From: Solirubrum sp044628455
Lineage (GTDB): Bacteria > Bacteroidota > Bacteroidia > Cytophagales > Hymenobacteraceae
DNA length: 64,000 nucleotides
NCBI RefSeq assembly: GCF_044628455.1
Contig: NZ_JBIYZW010000002.1
Coordinates: 124,001-188,000 of the forward strand
Direction: 5' to 3'
A model generated the notes under the pieces. The model had not been told where the DNA came from. It saw nothing but the letters and a program-made list of their open reading frames with translations, and did not search any database. A program made the position numbers and the translations under genes. Below, in pieces: positions 16,408-24,085 of the stretch. Every line of letters starts with the position of its first letter. The first letter of the stretch is position 1.

Positions 16408-16633
16408 GTCGGGTCCGACCCGACCCGAGTGGGGTCGGACCCCACCGCAGTAGCCCCGGCGGCTACTGCGGTAGCAGGTGCAGCTACGGCGGTGGCCCAC
16501 GCCGCGACGTGGGTAGCCGATTTGGCGGCTGTGGCGGCTAAACCAACGGCGCACGTAGCCACGGCAACGGCTGCCGCCACCGGGTTGGCTACCCAAGTGG
16601 TTAAGTTGGCGGCTGCGGCCGTTGCCGTGGCCA
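16408..16633. repeat. Palindrome-dense GC-rich spacer between era and hemH
   Basis: Within the 530-base divergent gap (16295-16824) several hairpins follow one another. GTCGGGT/ACCCGAC (16408-16424) overlaps GTCCGACCC/GGGTCGGAC (16413-16440). ACCGCAGTAGCC/GGCTACTGCGGT (16444-16472) is a perfect 12-bp stem. CCCACG/CGTGGG spans 16496-16513. A long one pairs GTAGCCACGGCAACGGC (16555-16571) with GCCGTTGCCGTGGCCAC (16617-16633) with one mismatch. Ala/Val-rich ORFs run through on both strands, which is what such palindromes produce, so no gene is called here. Confidence 0.75.
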
Positions 16634-16760
16634 CTGCGGTAGCGGCCGCGGCCACTGGCGCGGCACGGCGGGTCACCGTAGCCCGGTGGGCTGGGCGGTA
16701 GCTGACGAAAATCAGGCGCTTAGACGGCCCGGGGTGGCCGGGGGCAAACCATTGGCGGCG

Positions 16761-16768
16761 TACCTTTG
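16761..16768 (+). promoter_or_regulatory. -7 promoter element of hemH
   Basis: TACCTTTG, a perfect TAnnTTTG match, 56 bases before the hemH start at 16825. Confidence 0.6.
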
Positions 16769-16824
16769 TATGGCACTAGCACGCCCCCGGCGCCGATTTC
16801 TTCGCGGGGCGTTTTCCGCTCTCT

Positions 16825-17871
16825 ATGCCCTCTACCCCTGCTTCTACCCGCGGCCGCATTGGCGTGCTGCTCGTGAACCTCGGTACGCCCGACTCGCCCC
16901 GCACCCCGGACGTGCGCCGCTACCTCAACGAGTTCCTCACCGACGGCCGCGTCATCGACATGCCCGCCGCCGTGCGCTACCCGCTGTTTCAGGGCATTGT
17001 AGTGCCACTGCGCGCGCCCAAGTCGGCCAAAATTTACCAGCAGCTCTGGGACGAGCGCGGCTCTCCCCTGCTCTACCACGGCCTCGACTTGCAGAAGCTG
17101 GTGCAGGAAAAGCTGGGCCCCGACTACCTGGTGGCCTTCGGCATGCGCTACCAGAACCCCAGCATTGAAAGCGCCCTGCAGCAACTGCGCGACGCGGCCG
17201 TGGAGCGCATCATCGTGCTGCCCCTGTTTCCGCAGTACGCCGCCGCCAGTACCGGCTCGGTGCAGGAAAAGGTGATGGACATCGTGGGCAAGTGGTGGGT
17301 GGTGCCGGCCATCAACTTCATCGGCACCTTCGCCGACGACCCCGGCTTCATCAGCTCGTTTGCCGCCCTGGGCAAGGCCGAAATGGCCAGGCGCGACTAC
17401 GACCACGTGGTGTTCAGCTACCACGGCATTCCCGAGCGCCACGTGCTCAAAGGCAGCCACAACGGCCACTGCAAGCTGGGCTCGTGCTGCAACCACTACA
17501 ACAAAAACAACCGCTACTGCTACCGCGCCCAGTGCTTTGTCACCTCGCGCCTGCTGGCCGACGCCCTGGGCCTCGCGCCCGAGCAGTACACCGTGGCCTT
17601 CCAGAGCCGCCTGCAAAGCCGCCTGCGCGACCCGTGGCTGCAGCCCTACACCGACGAGGTGCTGAAGGAAATGCCCGCCAAAGGCATCAAAAACGTGCTG
17701 GCCTTCAGCCCCGCCTTCGTGGCCGACTGCCTGGAAACCACCATCGAGGTGGGTGAAGAGTTCAAGGAAATGTTTGAGGCGGCGGGCGGCAACCACTGGC
17801 AGCTGGTGCCCAGCCTCAACGCCCAGCCCCAGTGGGCCGACGCCGTGGTAGACCTGGTGAAGCGCCACTAG
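16825..17871 (+). CDS. hemH: Ferrochelatase
   Basis: A 348-residue ferrochelatase that inserts Fe2+ into protoporphyrin IX (or coproporphyrin III, not distinguishable here), the late step of heme synthesis. The start region RIGVLLVNLGTPDSPRTPDV is a family hallmark. The metal-site His is in VFSYHGIPERH (His200) and the partner Glu in DCLETTIEVGEE (about Glu304). Unusual compared with B. subtilis is an internal segment with five cysteines (Cys216, 221, 222, 232, 237), a possible [2Fe-2S] site. It is followed by a very strong terminator. Confidence 0.96.
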   Translation: MPSTPASTRGRIGVLLVNLGTPDSPRTPDVRRYLNEFLTDGRVIDMPAAVRYPLFQGIVVPLRAPKSAKIYQQLWDERGSPLLYHGLDLQKLVQEKLGPDYLVAFGMRYQNPSIESALQQLRDAAVERIIVLPLFPQYAAASTGSVQEKVMDIVGKWWVVPAINFIGTFADDPGFISSFAALGKAEMARRDYDHVVFSYHGIPERHVLKGSHNGHCKLGSCCNHYNKNNRYCYRAQCFVTSRLLADALGLAPEQYTVAFQSRLQSRLRDPWLQPYTDEVLKEMPAKGIKNVLAFSPAFVADCLETTIEVGEEFKEMFEAAGGNHWQLVPSLNAQPQWADAVVDLVKRH

Positions 17872-17895
17872 CCCCGGTTGTTTCAACAAAAAGCG

Positions 17896-17947
17896 CCCGG
17901 CCGGCAACGCGTACCGATTGGGTACGCGTTGCCGGCCGGGCTGTTTT
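17896..17947 (+). terminator. Terminator of hemH
   Basis: CCCGGCCGGCAACGCGTACC (17896-17915) pairs perfectly with its complement at 17921-17940, a 20-bp stem with a 5-base loop, followed by CTGTTTT. Confidence 0.9.
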
Positions 17948-17959
17948 CGGCAGGGCAAG

Positions 17960-18065
17960 GTAGAGACGCATACTTGCGTCTAGTCGTTGAACGCCCCCGC
18001 ATGGGATGACGCCCCAGACGATTCTCACGCGGCGCGGACGCGGAGACGCAAATATGCGTCTCTAC
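17960..18065. repeat. GTAGAGACGC inverted repeat element
   Basis: GTAGAGACGCATA (17960-17972) pairs perfectly with TATGCGTCTCTAC (18053-18065) across an 80-base interior. Each end is itself a hairpin: AGACGCA-TACT-TGCGTCT and AGACGCA-AATA-TGCGTCT. The ~106-base unit with hairpin ends resembles a small non-coding mobile repeat, or a pair of such repeats. It lies between the convergent hemH and PRC-barrel genes. Confidence 0.7.
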
Positions 18066-18088
18066 ATCGGCCACGGCGTTCCGGCGGC

Positions 18089-18613
18089 TCAGCTCAGGGG
18101 CGGGCCGCCTTCCAGCCGCCGCATCGAGGCCTGGTCGACCGGGCGGCGGCGGTGGTAGAAGTGGTCTTCGTCGTAGGAAGTGCCGGCGTAGAAGGGAGCG
18201 GCCCCGCCGGTAGGCACGGGCAGGCGCAGGGCCTGCAGCATGGCCTCCTCGAAGGCGCGGCTGATGAAGATGTCGCGGTAGGGCGGGTAGTCGAGCACGG
18301 AGTTGCGGTCGAGGGCGGGCACGAACACGTTGTCGTCGTCGTCGTCGAGGGCCGCCGCGCCGATGGGAATGAGCACGTGCCGCTCGTCGCCGGAAGGCAG
18401 CAGGCCGCGGTCGAGCGTCACGTCGAGGTAGCGCACCTTCAGGGCCTGGGGGTCCACAATCAGCTCGTGCACCCGGCCGAACGGCTGGCCGTCGAGGCCG
18501 CGCACGGCCCAGCCGCGCACGTCGGGGCTGCCATCGGCTACTTCAAAATCGGTCAGGTCGCGCAGGCGCGTCAGGTGCGTGCCGTCGGCCGCGGCGCCGG
18601 AAGTGGGTTCCAT
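18089..18613 (-). CDS. PRC-barrel domain protein
   Basis: A 174-residue protein with a PRC-barrel in its centre: RGWAVRGLDGQPFGRVHELI, then ALKVRYLDVTLDRGLL, then RHVLIPIGAAALDDDDDNVF. This is the beta-barrel fold first seen in the photosynthetic reaction centre H subunit and now known in many stress-related bacterial proteins. The C-terminal part (SVLDYPPYRDIFISRAFEEAML) also fits family members. No signal or membrane segment. A membrane-anchored protein gene lies directly upstream on the same strand, 25 bases away, suggesting an operon of two. Confidence 0.85.
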   Translation of the reverse strand: MEPTSGAAADGTHLTRLRDLTDFEVADGSPDVRGWAVRGLDGQPFGRVHELIVDPQALKVRYLDVTLDRGLLPSGDERHVLIPIGAAALDDDDDNVFVPALDRNSVLDYPPYRDIFISRAFEEAMLQALRLPVPTGGAAPFYAGTSYDEDHFYHRRRPVDQASMRRLEGGPPLS

Positions 18614-18638
18614 AGTCGGGAAAAGGTTGGGAGTGAAA

Positions 18639-19286
18639 TCAGGCGGCGGGCTTTTCCAGCACCCGCAGCACGTTGGCGGCCTGCTGAAAAAACGCCTGGG
18701 TGGCCTGCTGATCGGCGGGCGTTTCGGTGCGGCCGCTGAGCTGGGTGGCCTGCTCGCGCAGCTTGCTCACTTCGCCCTCCAGCGTGGAGTAGCCGCGCTG
18801 CTGCATGGCCCGCATCAAATCGGCCGCGGCCACCAGGCCGGGGCGCAAACTGGCGTTGGGCTCGTCGAGGCGGCTGGTGGCGCTGGTCAGATCGTCGCGC
18901 TTTTCGGCCACGGCGGCATCGCGCAGGTCGCCGCGGTCGGCCAGGGCCACCAGCACGGTGCTCAGCATCCCCAGCCCGCGGCGGGCGTAGCCGGGCGCTG
19001 CCGGGTCGTCGGCCACGAAGGCGTAGAAGTCGGCCGGGGCTGCGCCCTCGGTGGGCGCCGCGGCTGCCGGGTCGGCGTCACCTGCCAGCGCGTCGGTGTC
19101 AGCCTCGGGACGGGCGGCGTCTTCGGGCACGGCTACCTGCTCGGTGGGGGCATTTTCGGTAGGCGCTGTGCGGGAATCTTCGCGCAGCAGGTACCAGGCG
19201 GCCAGCGCCAGCAACGCCAGCACGGGCAGCAGAATCAGCCAGGGGCTGACGGATTTTTTCTTGCGTTGGATGTTGATGTCGGCCAT
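18639..19286 (-). CDS. Membrane-anchored protein of unknown function
   Basis: A 215-residue protein with a short basic N-terminus (MADINIQRKKKS), one transmembrane helix (about residues 14-33, WLILLPVLALLALAAWYLL) and a long exported domain. The first 60 residues after the helix are acidic and Pro/Thr/Ala-rich. The remainder looks helical (RRGLGMLSTVLVALADRGDL, YSTLEGEVSKLREQATQLSG). No family recognised. It is co-directional with the PRC-barrel gene and divergent from the DUF2157 gene. Confidence 0.75.
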   Translation of the reverse strand: MADINIQRKKKSVSPWLILLPVLALLALAAWYLLREDSRTAPTENAPTEQVAVPEDAARPEADTDALAGDADPAAAAPTEGAAPADFYAFVADDPAAPGYARRGLGMLSTVLVALADRGDLRDAAVAEKRDDLTSATSRLDEPNASLRPGLVAAADLMRAMQQRGYSTLEGEVSKLREQATQLSGRTETPADQQATQAFFQQAANVLRVLEKPAA

Positions 19287-19396
19287 AATGCGGGAAAGGC
19301 AGGTGCAAAATCCTTACGGGGCAGGCCGCAAATAAGGTACATTGGCCGTAGATGCTGCGCCGGGGCTTGCCCGGTGCCCCCTCAGCCCCCGCTGCT

Positions 19397-20389
19397 ATGC
19401 GTCCTCCCGACTTTATTCTGGCCGAGCTGCAGGCCCGCGGTCTGCTGCCCGAAGCCCAGGCCACGGCCATTGCCGCCGACGAGGCCCGCCGCCCCTTTTC
19501 GTTGCACTACGAGCTGCGCTTGCTCTTGTACGTGGGCATTCTGCTGCTCAGCGGCGGCCTGGGCGTGCTCATCTACCAGCACCTCGACGAGCTGGGCCAC
19601 GGCGTGGTGGTGGCCGGCATTGCCCTGCTGATGCTGGCCGCCTTCGGCTACGCGTGGCACCGCCGGCAGCCCTTCACCTGGGCCGAAGCACCCCGCGCCG
19701 GCTTTCTGCCCGACTACTCGCTGCTGCTGGGCTGCCTGCTGTTCGTGACCCTGGAAACCTACCTGCAGGTGCAGTACCAGCTGTTCGGCACGCGCTACGG
19801 GCTGGCCGTGGTGCTGCCTGCGGTGCTGTTTCTGCTGCTGGCCTACCGCTTCGACCACCGCGGCGTGCTGGCCATGGGCATCACGGCGCTGGCCTCGTGG
19901 CTGGGCGTTACGGTGCAGCCGGTGTCGGCCTTCGCGGCCAATGATTTCTTTACCTCGCACCTGAGCGTGACGGCCATTCTGCTGGGCCTGGGGCTGATGC
20001 TGGCAGGACTGGCCTCGGAGCGCCTAGACCGCAAGGCGCACTTTGCCTTCACCTACCTCTCCTTGGGCAGCAACCTGTTGCTCATCGCGGCCACGGCCTC
20101 CCTGCTCGACTTCACGCCGCAGGGCGGGTTTTCGCCCTGGCTGCTGGTGCCGCTGATTCTGCTGGTATGCGCGGCCCTGGTGTGGTACGCCCGCCGCACC
20201 CACTCCTACCTGTTTCTGCTGATGGGCGTGGGCTACGGCTACGTGGTGGTTACCTACCTGCTGTTTCGTCTGCTGGCCCTGGCCGAAGACGACTCGCCCT
20301 ACTGGCTCATGATTTACTACTTCCCGCTGTCGGCGGCCGGCGTAGTGTGGTTCCTGATCAACCTTAAGAAGATTCTGCGCCTGCGATGA
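19397..20389 (+). CDS. DUF2157-type polytopic membrane protein
   Basis: A 330-residue protein with an N-terminal cytoplasmic helix pair (LAELQARGLLPEAQATAIAAD), then about nine transmembrane segments starting LLLYVGILLLSGGLGVLIYQ. The N-terminal 'GLL ... Q' motif followed by a hydrophobic bundle is typical of DUF2157 proteins. The ATG at 19397 is preferred over an earlier in-frame start because it begins directly at the conserved helix. Its stop overlaps the start of the next membrane-protein gene by four bases (ATGA), so the two are translationally coupled. Confidence 0.85.
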   Translation: MRPPDFILAELQARGLLPEAQATAIAADEARRPFSLHYELRLLLYVGILLLSGGLGVLIYQHLDELGHGVVVAGIALLMLAAFGYAWHRRQPFTWAEAPRAGFLPDYSLLLGCLLFVTLETYLQVQYQLFGTRYGLAVVLPAVLFLLLAYRFDHRGVLAMGITALASWLGVTVQPVSAFAANDFFTSHLSVTAILLGLGLMLAGLASERLDRKAHFAFTYLSLGSNLLLIAATASLLDFTPQGGFSPWLLVPLILLVCAALVWYARRTHSYLFLLMGVGYGYVVVTYLLFRLLALAEDDSPYWLMIYYFPLSAAGVVWFLINLKKILRLR

Positions 20390-21576
20390 ACCTGCACGCC
20401 TACCCCCTGGCCTGGACCCGGCACGAAGCCGTGCGGGCCGCCGCCACGCGCTGGCAGCGGCGCGGCCTGCTCTCCGCCGAACAACTGCAGGCCATCGAGG
20501 CCGCCTACCCGCTCGACTTCTACCGCCCGCACCTGCTGCTGCGCATCGGTTTGTTCATCTTCACCATCTTCGGGGCTTCGTTCGGGGCCGGGCTGCTGGG
20601 CATCATGTTTCAGGCCAACGTCATCGTCACCCTGGTGCTGGGCATTGCGGCCGGTGTGCTGGTGCTCGAGCGGCTGTTTATCCGCGACAAGCGCCTCTAC
20701 CACGCCGGGGCCGACAACGCCCTGCTCTACCTGGTGCTGCTGGGGGCGGTCGGGCTCATTGGCTACGTGGTGTTTGAAGCCACCGCGCCGGCCGGGGCCG
20801 ACACGGGCCTGGGCAGCCCGCGCCTGCTGCTGGTGCTGCTGCTCGTGCTGGTGGTGCTGCTGCTGGCCACCCTGCGCTACGCCGACCGCCTGGTAGCCGT
20901 GGTTATGCTGCTGACTTTCCTGCTGACGGTGACTAACCTCTGCTTGCGGCTGCCCGGCGGCACCCTGCTGCTGCCGTTTGCCCTGCTGCTGACTTCGGCC
21001 GGCGCCTACCGCGTAGTGGCCGCGCGGCTGCGGCAGTCCCGCTACCTCTACTACCACCGCTGCCTGCACTGGCTGAAGGCACTGACTTTGCTCACGGCCT
21101 ACCTGTCGGTGAACTACCTGGTGGTGCGCGAGGGCCACGCCGCGCTGCAGGAGTTGCCCGGTCCGTCGCGGCAGATTCCGCTGGCGCCGCTGTTTTACCT
21201 GACCACCGCCGGCATCCCGCTGCTGTACCTGGTTTACGGCCTGCTCCGCCCCGACCGCAGCTGGCTGTGGCTGGGGCTGCTCACGGCGGCGCTGTCGGTG
21301 TACACCCTGCGCCACTACCGCAGCGTGCTGCCGCCCGAAACCGCCGCCGTGCTGGCCGGGGCGGCGCTTACCGCCTTCGCCGCCGCTACTACTTGGTACC
21401 TGCGGCGAGGCCGCCACGGCCTGACCTCCGCGGCCGATGATGCCCAGGAGCCGCCCGTCAACCTGGAGTCGTTGGTGGTAGCCCAGACCGCGCCCTCGGT
21501 AGGCCAGGCGCCCGCTCCCGGCTTCCAGTTCGGCGGCGGCCACTCGGGTGGCGGCGGCGCCGACGGCAGCTACTAA
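20386..21576 (+). CDS. Second DUF2157-like membrane protein
   Basis: A 396-residue polytopic membrane protein. It repeats the architecture of its upstream neighbour: a soluble N-terminal helix with WQRRGLLSAEQLQAIEAAYP, then about ten hydrophobic segments from LLLRIGLFIFTIFGASFGAG. It ends with a soluble tail that finishes in a Gly-rich run (FGGGHSGGGGADGSY), a type of ending also seen in TPM-domain proteins. The ATGA overlap with the preceding gene suggests the products form one membrane complex. Function unknown. Confidence 0.85.
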   Translation: MNLHAYPLAWTRHEAVRAAATRWQRRGLLSAEQLQAIEAAYPLDFYRPHLLLRIGLFIFTIFGASFGAGLLGIMFQANVIVTLVLGIAAGVLVLERLFIRDKRLYHAGADNALLYLVLLGAVGLIGYVVFEATAPAGADTGLGSPRLLLVLLLVLVVLLLATLRYADRLVAVVMLLTFLLTVTNLCLRLPGGTLLLPFALLLTSAGAYRVVAARLRQSRYLYYHRCLHWLKALTLLTAYLSVNYLVVREGHAALQELPGPSRQIPLAPLFYLTTAGIPLLYLVYGLLRPDRSWLWLGLLTAALSVYTLRHYRSVLPPETAAVLAGAALTAFAAATTWYLRRGRHGLTSAADDAQEPPVNLESLVVAQTAPSVGQAPAPGFQFGGGHSGGGGADGSY

Positions 21577-21820
21577 GCCTCTGATGTAGCAGCACCTTGC
21601 AGCACGACTGTAGCGCAAACTTGTCGTTCGCGGGCCGGCACGACCTTATCGTGCCGTGACCCTCGGCCACTGCACGGGTAACCCGTGCGTCAACGAAGTG
21701 GGCGCGATACTTCATGGGGCGGACACCGGATCAGGCACCACGTCCTTGCGGTATCCTTGCTTAGGGTCGCCTACTTAACGGTGCCGCCGACTGCCGACCA
21801 GCGTATGCAGCCGCTGATTT
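21577..21820. other. Intergenic region with two hairpins
   Basis: CGGCACGA (21636-21643) pairs with TCGTGCCG (21649-21656), and GCACGGGT (21672-21679) with ACCCGTGC (21681-21688), a near-perfect palindrome. They may terminate the membrane-protein operon, but neither has a T-run. Nothing else is recognisable before the operator-like array at 21821. Confidence 0.5.
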
Positions 21821-21911
21821 CCTGCGCGGTATTTGAAAATGAGACGAAATACCGCGCAGGTTGTCGTTTTATTTCTGCGCGGTATTATTAATTTCAACAG
21901 CATACCGCGCA
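21821..21911 (+). promoter_or_regulatory. Operator-like array of four TGCGCGGTATT sites
   Basis: CCTGCGCGGTATTT (21821-21834) is the exact inverse of AAATACCGCGCAGG (21847-21860), 12 bases apart. TGCGCGGTATT (21876-21886) is paired with ATACCGCGCA (21902-21911). Two inverted pairs sit directly before the HTH gene starting at 21930, the usual place for an autoregulatory operator. Confidence 0.6.
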
Positions 21912-21929
21912 ATCATCTGATTTTCTGCT

Positions 21930-22580
21930 ATGCCCCGCCGTGCTGCTCCGTCTGCCTCGCTAATAGGCCGCCTCCTGGCTTGGTTTGGTCTGCGACAGGA
22001 TCAACTGGCTGTGTATTTGGGAATCAGTCCCTCGCTGTTGCGCGACCTGGCCACCCAGCGTCGCCCCATCACCTACCCCGTGATGGTAGCCCTGGGGCCG
22101 CTGCTGCGGCACCTGCCGCCGCCCGAAGTGGTTGCCGCCCCGCCTGACCCCGATGCGCCCCTGCCGCCGGCTACGCCCGCGCCCGACGCGGCCGACCTCG
22201 ACTTCCGCCGCCGCGAGTGCCTGCACCGGGCCGCCCGGCTGCTGGGCGAAGCCCAGCAGCTGGCCGGCCGCGCCCACGTGGCCGCCCGCTGGGCCGCCGC
22301 CCTGCCCCACTTGCTGCCGCCCGAACCCGGCGCCGCCCCGCCCGACACCCCGGCCGGGCAGGCGCTGGCCGCCGCCCTGGCCCTGGCCGCCGACCCCCTC
22401 GACCCCAGCTGCGCCGAAGCCCACGCCCTTTGGCTGCGGAGCTGGCTGCGGCACCGCGCCCGGCCCCTGTCGGCCGACGAGGCCACGCGCTACCACCGCC
22501 TGCTCGCCCAGGCCGCCGGCTTGCAGGCCGAAGCCGCGGCCCTGGCCGCCGCCCTGCCAGCCCCGGTTCCGGCAGGCTGA
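21930..22580 (+). CDS. Small HTH (Cro/C1-like) protein with Ala/Pro-rich tail
   Basis: A 216-residue protein. Residues about 11-60 (LIGRLLAWFGLRQDQLAVYL, then GISPSLLRDLATQRRPITYP) fit a Cro/C1-type helix-turn-helix, with the second helix at DQLAVYLGIS and the recognition helix at SLLRDLATQRR. The rest is low complexity, extremely rich in Ala, Pro and Leu, and probably helical, with no clear fold. Codon composition in this part is very GC-rich. Four operator-like sites lie directly upstream, so it may control its own gene. It ends in front of a strong terminator. Confidence 0.75.
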   Translation: MPRRAAPSASLIGRLLAWFGLRQDQLAVYLGISPSLLRDLATQRRPITYPVMVALGPLLRHLPPPEVVAAPPDPDAPLPPATPAPDAADLDFRRRECLHRAARLLGEAQQLAGRAHVAARWAAALPHLLPPEPGAAPPDTPAGQALAAALALAADPLDPSCAEAHALWLRSWLRHRARPLSADEATRYHRLLAQAAGLQAEAAALAAALPAPVPAG

Positions 22581-22610
22581 ACCGGGTACGCCCCTTCCCA
22601 TTCCGCCTGC

Positions 22611-22666
22611 CCCATCAGCAAACCGCCCCGCGTCGGAGTCACGACGCGGGGCGGCTTGCTGATGGG
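22611..22666. terminator. Bidirectional terminator with long stem
   Basis: CCCATCAGCAA and CCGCCCCGCGTC on the left pair with GACGCGGGGCGG and TTGCTGATGGG on the right, about 23 paired bases with a small bulge and an 8-base loop. It lies between convergent genes. Confidence 0.85.
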
Positions 22667-22680
22667 GTTGACGAGTCTGG

Positions 22681-23844
22681 CTAGGCCGGTACGCGGCGGT
22701 ACATCTTGGCCAGCTGGGCCACGGCGTAGTCCACTTCGTCGGCGGTGTTGTACTTGCTCATGGAGAAGCGGATAGCGCCGCGGCTGGGGTCGCAGCCCAG
22801 GGCCGTGAGCACGTGCGAGCCGATGTTGGAGCCGCTGGTGCAGGCCGAGCCGCCCGAGGCCGAAACGTGGTTGATGTCGAGGTTGAAGAGCAGCATCTCG
22901 TTCATGTCCGAGGCCGGCAGACTCACGCTCAGCACGGTGTAGAGGCTCTGGTCGGCCTCGGCCGAGAGGCCATTGAACTGCACGTCGTCGATTTCGGCGC
23001 GCAGCCGCTCGATGAATCTATTTTTCAGCCCCTGAATGTGCTGCTGGTGCTCGGCCATGTCGCGGTAGGCAATTTCCAGGGCCTTGGCCAGGCCCACGAT
23101 GCCGTACACGTTTTCGGTGCCGGCGCGCACGTTGCGCTCCTGCGAGCCGCCGTGGATGAGGGGCTGCACCTGCACCTCGCCGTTGCAAAACAAAAAGCCC
23201 ACGCCCTTGGGGCCGTGGAACTTGTGGGCCGACCCGACCAGGAAATGGCTGCCCAGCGCCCGCACGTCGTGGCGGTAGTGGCCCATGGTCTGCACGGTGT
23301 CGGTATGGAAGATGGCGCCGTGGGCCCGACAAAGCCCACCGATGGCCTGGATGTCGTTGAGGTTGCCGATTTCGTTGTTGCCGTGCATCAAGCTCACGAA
23401 CGAGCGGGTGTGGGTGCCCAGCAGTTCCTCGAGGTGAGCCAGGTCGAGGCGGCCGCGCTCGTCGTGGCGCACGAAGCTCAGCTCGATTTCCCCGCTTTTG
23501 TGCAGGGCCTCCAGCGTGTGCAGCACCGCGTGGTGCTCCAGCTTGCTGGTGATGGCGTGCTTGAGGCCCAGGGTGCGGATGGAGCCGAAGGCGGCGTAGT
23601 TGTCGGCCTCAGTACCGCCCGAGGTAAAGCTGATTTCGGCCGGGGCCGCGTTCAGCAGGTGGGCAATGGTCTTGCGCGCATTCTCGATGGCGGCCCGCAC
23701 CTTGCGGCCGTGGCCGTGAATGGAGCTGGGGTTGCCGAAATGCTCGCGCAGAAACGGCAGCATGGCGTCCAGCACCTCCGGGTCGAGGGGCGTGGTGGCG
23801 GCGTTGTCGAAGTAAACCGAAGTGGGGGTGGAGGTCGGCGTCAT
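22681..23844 (-). CDS. Cysteine desulfurase (class V aminotransferase)
   Basis: A 387-residue PLP enzyme that takes sulfur from cysteine as an enzyme-bound persulfide for Fe-S clusters and tRNA thiolation. Motifs are VYFDNAATTPLDPEVLDAM at the start, TSGGTEADNYA, the PLP lysine in VGSAHKFHGPKGVGFL and the reactive Cys in SGGSACTSGSNIGSHVL, all as in the IscS/NifS group. The ORF is open far upstream, but a TATTTTTG promoter element at 23869-23876 requires the start at 23844 (MTPTSTPTSVYFDN). No isc or suf partner is next to it. Confidence 0.95.
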   Translation of the reverse strand: MTPTSTPTSVYFDNAATTPLDPEVLDAMLPFLREHFGNPSSIHGHGRKVRAAIENARKTIAHLLNAAPAEISFTSGGTEADNYAAFGSIRTLGLKHAITSKLEHHAVLHTLEALHKSGEIELSFVRHDERGRLDLAHLEELLGTHTRSFVSLMHGNNEIGNLNDIQAIGGLCRAHGAIFHTDTVQTMGHYRHDVRALGSHFLVGSAHKFHGPKGVGFLFCNGEVQVQPLIHGGSQERNVRAGTENVYGIVGLAKALEIAYRDMAEHQQHIQGLKNRFIERLRAEIDDVQFNGLSAEADQSLYTVLSVSLPASDMNEMLLFNLDINHVSASGGSACTSGSNIGSHVLTALGCDPSRGAIRFSMSKYNTADEVDYAVAQLAKMYRRVPA

Positions 23845-23868
23845 GCGCGGCGCGTTGGGTGGAGGCTG

Positions 23869-23876
23869 CAAAAATA
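23869..23876 (-). promoter_or_regulatory. -7 promoter element of the cysteine desulfurase gene
   Basis: Read on the minus strand, TATTTTTG matches TAnnTTTG, 24 bases before the start at 23844. Confidence 0.6.
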
Positions 23877-23981
23877 ACGGATTGCCGGCAGCCAGCCTTT
23901 CGCCCTGCCCAACAATGCCTTCCGTTCGCCAACTAAGCCGCCGGCCCCTGCGCGGTGGTGGTGGCAACCGGGCTTAAACGA

Positions 23982-24014
23982 AGTGGAGCCCCGGCTTCAA
24001 GCCGGGGCTCCACT
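23982..24014 (-). terminator. Terminator downstream of the phosphoglucosamine mutase gene
   Basis: AGTGGAGCCCCGGCTT (23982-23997) and AAGCCGGGGCTCCACT (23999-24014) are exact complements around a single base, an almost perfect palindrome, 70 bases beyond the mutase stop. Confidence 0.75.
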
Positions 24015-24085
24015 AAAGCCTTAACTGTCGGCTTCGAAATCCGGGAACCGCAGGAAGGCGTGGCCAAATCCGGACGGATCAGTGA

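Noticed and set aside
16333..16701. Ala/Val/Thr-rich ORFs on both strands in the era-hemH spacer
   Set aside because: The sequence is a chain of palindromes, so both strands give similar Ala-rich translations; there is no start context or known domain.
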